Positions 33,759-40,753 of a stretch of DNA of 64,000 nucleotides are shown piece after piece (position 1 is the stretch's first letter; every line of letters begins with the position of its first letter). Made by a program: the position numbers and the translations under genes. The stretch is from assembly GCA_035762345.1 (NCBI GenBank), contig DASTPE010000131.1:9934-73933 (forward strand). The letters run 5' to 3'. Origin of the DNA: SCGC-AG-212-J23 sp035762345. Lineage in GTDB: Bacteria > Pseudomonadota > Gammaproteobacteria > Burkholderiales > SG8-39. Below the pieces are notes generated by a model. The model was given only the letters and a program-made list of their open reading frames with translations, was not told the origin of the DNA and ran no database searches.

Positions 33759-34908
33759 CCAGCGCATAGTCGGAGAACGCCGGCCCGATAAGCGTGACGC
33801 CAAAGGGCAAGCCGGCGGCCCGGAACCCCGCCGGCACCGTGATGGCGGCGAGGTCGAGGAGGTTCACGAAATTGGTGTAGCGGCCGAGGCGCGAGTTGAG
33901 CTCGATCGGATCGGCTTCCACTTCCGCGATGCGGTAGATCGTCGGCGCGCCGGGCACTATCAGGATGTCCTCAAAAGTGCATTTCTCTCGCAACTCGGCG
34001 AGGCGGTGCTGTGCCCTGAAAGCGTCGGCCGCGGAATAGCGGGCGCCCGACTCGATCACCTTGCGAGTGACGGGCAGCATGTGCTCCAGCGGGAACCCTT
34101 CCGCGAGGCGCTCGGCCACCCACGGCCCATAAAGCAACGACTGCACCTCGAGGAATGGGGCGAAGTCGATCTCGCACACCGTAGCCCCAAGGGCCTCGAG
34201 GCGCGCGAGCGCGTCGGAGAAGAGGCGCTCGTACTCGCGGTCGCCGTGGAACTCCAGCTGTCGAGGCACCGCGACATCGAAGCCAAGTGTGACCGGGTCG
34301 AAAGGTGTAGATATGAGCTTGAAGACTTCAAGCGCTTCGCAGCACGTTCTCGCGAAAACCGAAACACAGTCGAGCGAGCGGCAGGCGGGCACGACGCCCT
34401 GCGTGGACACGAGACCCCGCGTCGGCTTCAGGCCGACGACATTGTTGAACGCCGCGGGCACGCGGCCCGAACCGGCGGTGTCGGTGCCGAGGGCGAAGTC
34501 GACGATGCCGAGCGCCACTGCGACGGCGGAGCCCGAGCTGGATCCGCCGCTGATGTACGCGGAGTCGAAGGCGTTGCGGCAGGCGCCGTAGGGCGAGCGG
34601 GTTCCGACGAGGCCGGTCGCGAACTGGTCGAGGTTTGTCTTGCCAATGAGGACGGCGCCCGCGTCGAGTAGCTTCTGCACCGCGGGCGCGGTCTTTTTCG
34701 CTACATACGCAAACCCCGGGCAGGCTGCGGTGGTGGGCAGGCCGGCCACGTCGATATTGTCCTTGACCGCGAACAGCCGCCCGGCAAGCGGGCCGCGCGC
34801 GGCCGCGGCTCGCTCGAGCGCCTCCTCGCTCGGTACCAGGTGGATGAAGATCGGGTTTTCGGCATGCGCGGCAATGCGAGCATAAGCGTCATGCACGTTC
34901 GTGGGCAA
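33685..34908 (-). CDS. Amidase, allophanate hydrolase (AtzF)-like catalytic domain
   Basis: 407 residues of the amidase-signature family. Catalytic elements are present: Lys49 in FAVKDNID, the cis-Ser in GGSSSGSA (121-128) and the nucleophile Ser147 in GTDTAGSGR. The sequence (LAGRLFAVKDNIDVAGLPTT, GLVGTRSPYG) is closest to the N-terminal amidase domain of allophanate hydrolases, but the C-terminal domain of AtzF (~600 residues) is absent. It may cleave allophanate or another amide. It lies downstream of the CpxA-like kinase and small membrane protein and is convergent with the esterase gene. Confidence 0.87.
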   Translation of the reverse strand: MPTNVHDAYARIAAHAENPIFIHLVPSEEALERAAAARGPLAGRLFAVKDNIDVAGLPTTAACPGFAYVAKKTAPAVQKLLDAGAVLIGKTNLDQFATGLVGTRSPYGACRNAFDSAYISGGSSSGSAVAVALGIVDFALGTDTAGSGRVPAAFNNVVGLKPTRGLVSTQGVVPACRSLDCVSVFARTCCEALEVFKLISTPFDPVTLGFDVAVPRQLEFHGDREYERLFSDALARLEALGATVCEIDFAPFLEVQSLLYGPWVAERLAEGFPLEHMLPVTRKVIESGARYSAADAFRAQHRLAELREKCTFEDILIVPGAPTIYRIAEVEADPIELNSRLGRYTNFVNLLDLAAITVPAGFRAAGLPFGVTLIGPAFSDYALATVAARFHADGELPTPAQARVPAP

Positions 34909-34999
34909 GCTGCCTCCGGTGAGTGTGCCGACCTATTTTCTACAACAACTCTCCCCGGCAGGCTACGGAATCGAAGCGATCGCTGCGCACCGCAAAAGG

Positions 35000-35134
35000 C
35001 TAGTGACCTAGAAGTACCCAGCCCAATACGAGGGCGAGCGATAGCGCGAGCAGCACGATTGGAAGGCGGTCGCTACGATCGCAAAGGTCTTCTGCCGCGA
35101 AAGCGTCGACCTCGGGCGTTTCATGCTCTTTCAT
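35000..35134 (-). CDS. 44-residue single-pass membrane protein
   Basis: A short reading frame of 44 residues: an acidic N-terminus (MKEHETPEVDAFAAEDL), a CDRSDR stretch, then a membrane helix (PIVLLALSLALVLGWVLLG) and His at the end. Its ATG overlaps the TGA of the histidine kinase gene (ATGA, 35131-35134), which is strong evidence for coupled translation. Many small membrane proteins modulate sensor kinases; such a role here is inference. No known family recognised. Confidence 0.6.
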   Translation of the reverse strand: MKEHETPEVDAFAAEDLCDRSDRLPIVLLALSLALVLGWVLLGH

Positions 35135-36285
35135 TCGAACCTCACAACGAAGCAGTTTCCTTCGCAACGCGCGTCGCCGCCGTGGCGGCGCGCGATCTGT
35201 CGCACGAGCGCGAGGCCGAGGCCGGTGCCGAGTTTCGAGTTGAACGGCTCGAAGATGCGCTCGCGATCGGCTTGCGGCACGCCCGGTCCGGCGTCACAAA
35301 CGCGCAGCTCCCGGTTTCTAACCGAGAGCTCGATCGGTGGCGCGCCGTGGCGGCGTGCGTTTTCGAGAAGATTGCGGATCATGCGGCGCATAAGCCGCGG
35401 ATCGCCCTTCATCGTCGTCGGTTCGCCGTGGGCCTCGACGTCGTAGTGTGCCGCTTCCTCCGCCGCGAGCGCGAGCAGATCGACTTCCTCGATGTTCTCG
35501 AGCGACGCCACGGCGTCGAGACGGCTCGCCAGCAGCACTTCGTCGATCAGCGCATCGAGCTCGGCGATATCCCGCTCCACCTCGCGCTTGTCCTTGCCGA
35601 GCTCGAGCGCCATGCGGATTCGCGCGAGGGGCGTGCGCAGCTCGTGCGATGCGTTCGCAAGAAGCGTCTTGTGTGCCGCCACGAGCTCCTCGATTCGCAC
35701 CGCGGCGCGGTTGAAGCTCTCGGCAAGCCGCGCCACCTCGTCCCGGCCTTCCACCTTCACCCGCGCCGACAGCTCCCCGGCGCCGAGCGCCTCGACGCCG
35801 TGCTGCAAGCGCTCGAGGCGCTTGGTGAGACGGCGCACCACCGGATACGCGCCGACGGCAATGGCGACCAGGATAAGCGCAAGGACTGACAGCCCGAAGG
35901 CTGCGCCGCGGCGCTGGCGCGACATTCGCGCCGACAGCCAGCGGCCGTCCTCGAGCTGCGTCGCCCAGTGCGGTCCGCCACGGCCGGGCTGCCAGCCGCT
36001 GCGCTCGGGCATCGGGAGGGGCTTCCCGATCGATGCCAGGCGCGCTCCGTCAGGCGAGAACAACGCAAGATCGGCGCGTACGTCGCGCGCGAGGCGCTCG
36101 AGTGCCGCCTGCTGCTCCGCCGGCGGAGCGCCCGGCGGCGGCAGCACGTTGCGCGCGATGAGCGCCGCAAGCTCCTCTCCACCGTGCGGGTCGGCCACGG
36201 CGTGCCATAGCACCCCGGCACCAAGCGCGAACAGCGCGAGGCTCGCGAGCACCGCGAAGTAGATCCGCAGGTAAAGCCTGCGCAT
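35131..36285 (-). CDS. Sensor histidine kinase, CpxA-like
   Basis: 384 residues. Membrane helices at ~5-27 and 128-150 flank a ~100-residue periplasmic sensor region rich in Pro, Ala and Arg. HAMP follows (~150-203), then the HisKA box NASHELRTPLARIRMA with H214, and the ATPase domain with NLLENARRHG, DAGPGVP and GTGLGLALVRQIARRHGG. It is downstream of an OmpR-type regulator, a Spy-like gene and a CpxR-type box, matching CpxA. The gap to the regulator gene (36286-36366) is filled by palindrome D. It overlaps the small membrane protein by four bases. Confidence 0.9.
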   Translation of the reverse strand: MRRLYLRIYFAVLASLALFALGAGVLWHAVADPHGGEELAALIARNVLPPPGAPPAEQQAALERLARDVRADLALFSPDGARLASIGKPLPMPERSGWQPGRGGPHWATQLEDGRWLSARMSRQRRGAAFGLSVLALILVAIAVGAYPVVRRLTKRLERLQHGVEALGAGELSARVKVEGRDEVARLAESFNRAAVRIEELVAAHKTLLANASHELRTPLARIRMALELGKDKREVERDIAELDALIDEVLLASRLDAVASLENIEEVDLLALAAEEAAHYDVEAHGEPTTMKGDPRLMRRMIRNLLENARRHGAPPIELSVRNRELRVCDAGPGVPQADRERIFEPFNSKLGTGLGLALVRQIARRHGGDARCEGNCFVVRFE

Positions 36286-36299
36286 CAGACGTGCTGCAC

Positions 36300-36365
36300 T
36301 TCGGGGTCAGGGTCGCAATTACGTTCGCACGTACGCGGCAACATGATTCCGACCCTGACCCCGAA
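36300..36365. repeat. GGGGTCAGGGTC palindrome, copy D, between regulator and kinase genes
   Basis: A 16-bp arm TTCGGGGTCAGGGTCG at 36300-36315 and its exact reverse complement at 36350-36365; the centre includes TTCGCACGTACGCGGCAA, more diverged than the other copies. It sits between the two genes of a two-component system and touches the regulator's TGA (36367-36369). It could reduce kinase expression relative to regulator by partial termination or mRNA processing. Confidence 0.85.
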
Positions 36366-36366
36366 T

Positions 36367-37056
36367 TCAGGTCTGTTGTCGGGCAAAGACATACCCGGCG
36401 CCGCGGACGGTGATGATACGGCGCGGCTTTTTCGGGTCGTCTTCGATCGCGGCGCGGATGCGCGAGACATGGACGTCGATCGAGCGATCGAAGGCATCGA
36501 GCTTTTCGCCCTTGACGAGGTCCATCAGCGCGTCGCGCGAGAGTACGCGCCCGGCGTTCTCGGCGAGCGCCACGAGGAGCGCGAACTGGAACGAGGTGAG
36601 CGGCTTTTCCTTTCCGCCGACGTGTACCGTGCGAGCGTCCCGGTCGACTTCCAGCCGGCCAAACCGTAGCACGGGATCTGCTGATTCTTGCTTGGTTCGC
36701 CTTCTGAGGATCGCTTTCAACCGCGCGAGGAGCTCGCGCGGCTCGAACGGCTTGGGCAGATAGTCGTCGGCGCCAAGCTCAAGGCCGACGATGCGATCGG
36801 TCGCATCGCCGCGTGCGGTCAGCATGAGGACTGCGACGTCGGAGCCTTTGCGCAGCCGGCGGCACACTTCGAGCCCGTCCATGTCAGGAAGCGACAGATC
36901 GAGCACCAGCGCGTCGTAAGGCTCTTTCGCCAGGCGCTCGAGCCCGGCTGCGCCGCTCGCTGCGGTGGCCACACGGTAGCCTGCGGACTCCAGATACTCC
37001 GACACCATCGCGGCGAGTCGGGAATCGTCGTCGATCACTAGGATTCTCTCGGCCAC
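36367..37056 (-). CDS. OmpR-family response regulator, CpxR-like
   Basis: 229 residues from a GTG at 37056. Receiver domain: acidic pair in LVIDDD, phospho-acceptor D53 in LVLDLSLPDMDG, Lys102 in YLPKPF. A winged-helix DNA-binding domain follows, with LTSFQFALLVALAENAGRVL and the recognition region DRSIDVHVSRIRAAI, then RRIITVRGAGYVF. It belongs to an operon with a Spy-like gene and kinase. A perfect GTAAA-N5-GTAAA site upstream of the operon supports CpxR-like specificity and autoregulation. Confidence 0.92.
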   Translation of the reverse strand: MAERILVIDDDSRLAAMVSEYLESAGYRVATAASGAAGLERLAKEPYDALVLDLSLPDMDGLEVCRRLRKGSDVAVLMLTARGDATDRIVGLELGADDYLPKPFEPRELLARLKAILRRRTKQESADPVLRFGRLEVDRDARTVHVGGKEKPLTSFQFALLVALAENAGRVLSRDALMDLVKGEKLDAFDRSIDVHVSRIRAAIEDDPKKPRRIITVRGAGYVFARQQT

Positions 37057-37063
37057 ACGCCGA

Positions 37064-37675
37064 CTATACCGTTGGCTTCCGGAACACCACGCAGTAGCTG
37101 GCGAGCGGGCCCCGGCCCGGCCAGTCGTCGATGAGTCGAACGAGTTCGAAGCCGCTCGCCGTGACCTCTCCGATGACGTCACTCGCCGGCAGCCCAAGCG
37201 AGCCGCGGCTCCAGAAAAGCGGTGGCGGGAAATCGATCACGATCAACACGCCACCCGGGCGCAGCGAACCCCACAGGCTTGCGTTGATGCTCGATGGATC
37301 GCCGAGATGGTGATACACGCGGCGCAGGACGATGGCGTCGCAACAGCCCTGAGGTAGTCCGGTCTCGGCGCTGCGCGCTTCGACCACCGTCACATTGCCG
37401 AGCTTCGCGCGCGCAGCCAGCTCGCGCAGTCGCTGCAGGCGGTTCGGATCGATCTCGGTCGAAAAGACGCGCCCGCTCGATCCCACCTCGCCCGCAAGGG
37501 CCAAGGTCAGCTCGCCCTTGCCGGCGCCGACATCCGCCACCACGCTCCCCGGCACGAGCGCCAGCACCTGCTTGAGGTGCTGCATTTCGGGGCCGTCGGT
37601 ATGAAACCCGAACCCCGTCCAGCTCCCGCAACCGGCGCACGTCACCGTGAGCAGCAGGGCAATCGGAACTTTCAC
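37064..37675 (-). CDS. SAM-dependent methyltransferase-like protein with lipoprotein signal
   Basis: 203 residues. The N-terminus MKVPIALLLTVTCAGCGSW is a typical type II signal peptide with lipobox CAGC. The remainder has class I methyltransferase motifs: VVADVGAGKGELTLALAGEV (motif I), FSTEIDP (motif II acidic residue), CDAIVLRRVYHHLGDP and LRPGGVLIVIDFPPP. A lipoprotein methyltransferase is odd because SAM is cytoplasmic; it may have another activity or a misread start. It overlaps the ICMT-like gene by four bases and precedes the CpxR-like gene by seven. Confidence 0.78.
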   Translation of the reverse strand: MKVPIALLLTVTCAGCGSWTGFGFHTDGPEMQHLKQVLALVPGSVVADVGAGKGELTLALAGEVGSSGRVFSTEIDPNRLQRLRELAARAKLGNVTVVEARSAETGLPQGCCDAIVLRRVYHHLGDPSSINASLWGSLRPGGVLIVIDFPPPLFWSRGSLGLPASDVIGEVTASGFELVRLIDDWPGRGPLASYCVVFRKPTV

Positions 37676-38136
37676 AGCCAGCGACGCACGGCGGCTTTAT
37701 AAGGCAAGTACTCCGACGGGAAGCGCGTCTCCAGGTGGCTCTCCTCTCGCGGGATGACCACGAACGACATCAACGCCACCGTTGGCACAAGGGTGACGAG
37801 AAGCCAGAGACTGTTGACCAAGCATGCGACGCCGAGGTGGAACAGCGAAAACGCCAGATAAATGGGATTGCGGCTGTAGCGGTACGGCCCCGTGCGCACG
37901 ATCGTGGTAGTAGGACGATCACCCGGCACAGGGGTCCCAGCGGCCCGCAACGTGCGCACGGCGGAGAGGAACAGCACGACGGCGACCAGCACTGTGGTAC
38001 CTCCGAGCGGCCCGCTCACCGCACCGGACACGAGCCCCACTGGCCACGTGCTATGCAGCGCGAGACCCAGGCCGATCGCGCCCAGATATACCCAAGGCGG
38101 CCGGATGAGTCCGCGGTTTGCGACCTCGGTATCCAC
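37672..38136 (-). CDS. Isoprenylcysteine carboxyl methyltransferase (ICMT/PEMT)-like membrane protein
   Basis: 154 residues with four predicted membrane helices. The block VRTGPYRYSRNPIYLAFSLF is the conserved GPYRxxRNPxY motif of ICMT/phospholipid methyltransferases, and HLETRFPSEYLPYKAAVRRWL matches the second motif (EE...F...Y..Y...V.RW). Such bacterial proteins methylate lipids or unknown membrane substrates with SAM on the cytoplasmic side. It is the second gene of the Cpx-like operon, six bases after the Spy-like gene, which suggests a role in envelope repair. Confidence 0.87.
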   Translation of the reverse strand: MDTEVANRGLIRPPWVYLGAIGLGLALHSTWPVGLVSGAVSGPLGGTTVLVAVVLFLSAVRTLRAAGTPVPGDRPTTTIVRTGPYRYSRNPIYLAFSLFHLGVACLVNSLWLLVTLVPTVALMSFVVIPREESHLETRFPSEYLPYKAAVRRWL

Positions 38137-38142
38137 ATGCGC

Positions 38143-38610
38143 CTAGCCGTGTGCCCAGCGCCGGCGGCGGGCGAAGTGCGCGGCGAGTTCCTTGCGCTGC
38201 TCCGGGGTCAGCACCTCGGCGGCTTCGGTCATGGCGCGCGTCAGGCGGCGCGAAGCTTCGTCCGCGAGTCCGATCTGCTTGGCGCGCAGCGCTTCGAGCG
38301 CCGCCGGATCGACCTTGTCCTGCGACAGAAGCTCGATCGCTTCACGCCGGGCGGCGTGCAGGTTCTCGCGCATCGGCGCAAGATCCTTGGCGGCTTGCCT
38401 GACGATCGGATCGAGCTTCTGCTTCTGCGCGTCGGTCGCGTCGATCTCCGCGTAGAGGTGCTTGAGCATCCGGTCGACATGCCGGTCGAGGTTGGCCGGA
38501 TCGATCGGCCCGTAGCCGTGCCGCCGGCCCTGACCGAACGCCTTGAATCCGACGCCGGCAGCGAGGCCGCCGGCCAGAGTGGCCAGAGTAATACGCCTGA
38601 ACTTGTTCAT
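38143..38610 (-). CDS. Spy/CpxP-like periplasmic protein
   Basis: 155 residues with a signal sequence (RRITLATLAGGLAAGVGFKA) and an all-helical mature part. LTPEQRKELAAHF carries the LTxxQ motif of the Spy/CpxP/heavy-metal-resistance family, and the length and high charge fit. In enterobacteria, CpxP inhibits CpxA and Spy is a periplasmic chaperone. It is the first gene of the minus-strand operon, with a CpxR-type box 65 bases upstream of the start and AGAAGGAGAAG before the ATG. Confidence 0.87.
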   Translation of the reverse strand: MNKFRRITLATLAGGLAAGVGFKAFGQGRRHGYGPIDPANLDRHVDRMLKHLYAEIDATDAQKQKLDPIVRQAAKDLAPMRENLHAARREAIELLSQDKVDPAALEALRAKQIGLADEASRRLTRAMTEAAEVLTPEQRKELAAHFARRRRWAHG

Positions 38611-38674
38611 CGCTTCTCCTTCTTAAGGATGAAGCGAGTGTGCGAACAAACGGTAAGCCGAGTTTTTCCACCAG

Positions 38675-38689
38675 GTAAAGTTATGTAAA
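38675..38689 (-). promoter_or_regulatory. CpxR-type box upstream of Spy-like operon
   Basis: GTAAAGTTATGTAAA on the plus strand is a perfect match to the E. coli CpxR consensus GTAAA-N5-GTAAA. It starts just after the stop of the barrel remnant and lies about 65-80 bases upstream of the Spy-like ATG, within a gap of 79 bases that must contain the operon promoter. Confidence 0.7.
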
Positions 38690-39205
38690 TCAGAATGGAT
38701 GGCCGAGGAACATTTGGACCTGATAGCCTTCGTCCGAGAAGGCAAGGTCGACGCGCACCACCAGCCCGAGCGCGTTGGCGCGCATGCCGACGCCGTAGGA
38801 GCTTTTCATGGCCTCGTGCAGCCGGTCCAGGCGCCACATCTCGGACACCCGGCCCAGCTCGACGAACGCGATGTACTGGATCCACTTGATCTGCGGCGGC
38901 TCGAGCAGCTCGATCCGTGCCAGCGGATTGTCGACCGGGATGTGGCGGTACTCGAGCTGATAGTTGATCGCCGCCTTGTGGCTGAAGCGGTTGGCTTCGA
39001 AGCCGCGCTGCCGGTCGAGGCCGCCGAGCGTCGAGCCGGCGAAGACCGGCGGCCGGTGGGAGCCGGCCCGGCCGTCAATAGTGGTCGGACTGTTCCAGGT
39101 CGGCACATCGGAGGTGTATACATCGAACGCCAATACGTGCTGGCGCGAACGGGCGGTTTCTCCGAGGCTGAAGTAGTTCGCAATCTCCAGCTCGGCATGG
39201 CTCAA
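38690..39205 (-). pseudogene. Omp85/BamA-type barrel, C-terminal remnant
   Basis: A 171-residue segment from TTG 39205 to TGA 38690. Alternating hydrophobic strands, DGRAGSHRPPVFAGSTLGG, NPLARIELLEPPQI, KSSYGVGMRANALGLVVRVD and the ending GYQVQMFLGHPF with terminal Phe match the C-terminal half of BamA/TamA surface-antigen barrels. A complete barrel needs ~16 strands, so more than half is missing. The frame stays open upstream (RDWGPLEGSPS) to the edge of the sthA-like gene, where homology ends. It looks like a 5'-truncated gene, possibly cut when the sthA-like gene entered. Confidence 0.65.
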
Positions 39206-39278
39206 GCTTGGGCTGCCCTCCAGCGGGCCCCAGTCGCGGCTCGCGGCTATCTTCGTTCGGCAGGAACATCGGCTGCGG

Positions 39279-40694
39279 TCACGGCTTTGGCGTCTCGTCG
39301 AGAATCCGCCCCTCGCGCTTCAACAGCGCATGGTAGGTTGCGTGTTTGTAGAGATCGCCGAGCGTCGGATAGTTGAAGCAGACCCGATTGAACACGTCGG
39401 CGTGGGCGCCGGCGAGCATCGCCATCAGCCCGATGTGAATGGCTTCGGTGGCTTGTTCGCCAACGACGTGTACCCCCAACAACCGAAGATCCTCGCGACG
39501 GAAGATCAGCTTCAGGAAGCCCCCGTCATCTCCGATCAGGCAACCACGCGCGTTGTGCGCATACGAGGCACGACCGACGACGTACGGGACGCCGGACTTG
39601 CGCACCTGCGTTTCTGTATCGCCCACCATGCTCGCTTCGGGAATCGTATAGATGCCGATCGGCAGTAACGGCGCCAACTCCTTCTTCAACAGGTCGAAGG
39701 CGTGACACACGGCGATGCGAGCCTGCTCCATGCTGGTACCAGCGAGCGCTGGTGGACCGACAACGTCGCCGGCAGCGTAGATATGCGGCACCGCCGTCTG
39801 GTAGACCTCGTTGACCTCGATCAAACCCCTGCGGTGCGCAGTGAGGCCGGCGGCAGCGAGATCGAGATCGTCGGTGTTGCTGACTCGGCCGGCGGCGATC
39901 AGGACATCGGTCACGCAAATCTCGCGCCCCGACGCCAGCGTGAGTCGCATTCCTGACGTCGTGTCTGCGCGGCACGAGGACACCCGCTCGCGCCAGTGAA
40001 CCTGCACGCCATTGCGCTGCATGCCGGCGGCGATCGCCGCGGAAACGTCCTCGTCGAGAAAAGGCAGCAGCGTGTCGCGGCCGTCGATCAAGTGGACCTC
40101 CACGCCCAGCGCCGCGAACGTCCCCGCGTACTCCGCTCCGATGACACCCGCCCCAACCACGGCGAGGCTTTCGGGCAGCGTATCGATCTCCAGCAACTGG
40201 TTCGACTCGTGGACTCGGGGATCGTCGAATGGGAAGCCAGCCGGACGTGCGGGTCTGGAGCCGGTGGCGATCAGCACGATGTCGGCGCGCAGCGTCGTGC
40301 TTCGACCCTCCGCGTCGACGACACGAACCGTGTGCGCATCGGCGAAGCTGCCGGCACCCCGCACCACCGCGACGCCGAGACTCCGCATCCGCGCCTGGGT
40401 CACCCCGACCAGCGCCTCCCGAACCTGCGCGGCGTGGTAGGCGAGGTCGGACATCGTCGCCTTGCGATCCAGCGTGACGTCGATGCCGAGCAGCTTGCGC
40501 GCGCGCCACCCGGACAGGAGTAGCGCACTCTCGCGCAGCGCCTTGCTCGGCAGAGTACCGGTGTTTAATCCTGCGCCGCCAATCGTCGCTTCCCGCTCGA
40601 CCAGCGCGACGCGTTTACCAAACGCCGCCGCAGCGTTGGCGCCACCCCAGCCCGCGGGCCCGCCGCCAATCACCACGAGATCATATGCATTCAT
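39279..40694 (-). CDS. sthA: Soluble pyridine nucleotide transhydrogenase (SthA)-like flavoprotein
   Basis: 471 residues. FAD-binding VVIGGGPAGWGGANAAAAFG, a NAD-binding domain VVGAGVIGAEYAGTFAALG, and the second FAD site VYQTAVPHIYAAGDVVGPPA are present. The disulfide-reductase CxxxxC is absent: the segment reads GAGLNTGTLPSKALRE, as in transhydrogenases, which keep only one Cys; here there is none. The dimerisation domain ends NYPTLGDLYKHATYHALL, typical of SthA. It should transfer hydride between NADPH and NAD. The gene sits directly upstream of a truncated barrel gene. Confidence 0.85.
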   Translation of the reverse strand: MNAYDLVVIGGGPAGWGGANAAAAFGKRVALVEREATIGGAGLNTGTLPSKALRESALLLSGWRARKLLGIDVTLDRKATMSDLAYHAAQVREALVGVTQARMRSLGVAVVRGAGSFADAHTVRVVDAEGRSTTLRADIVLIATGSRPARPAGFPFDDPRVHESNQLLEIDTLPESLAVVGAGVIGAEYAGTFAALGVEVHLIDGRDTLLPFLDEDVSAAIAAGMQRNGVQVHWRERVSSCRADTTSGMRLTLASGREICVTDVLIAAGRVSNTDDLDLAAAGLTAHRRGLIEVNEVYQTAVPHIYAAGDVVGPPALAGTSMEQARIAVCHAFDLLKKELAPLLPIGIYTIPEASMVGDTETQVRKSGVPYVVGRASYAHNARGCLIGDDGGFLKLIFRREDLRLLGVHVVGEQATEAIHIGLMAMLAGAHADVFNRVCFNYPTLGDLYKHATYHALLKREGRILDETPKP

Positions 40695-40753
40695 CGGGAC
40701 CGCTCGGCGTGTGGCTCTCGCGAGCGCTCATCGGACTCTGCCACCCATCAGCC

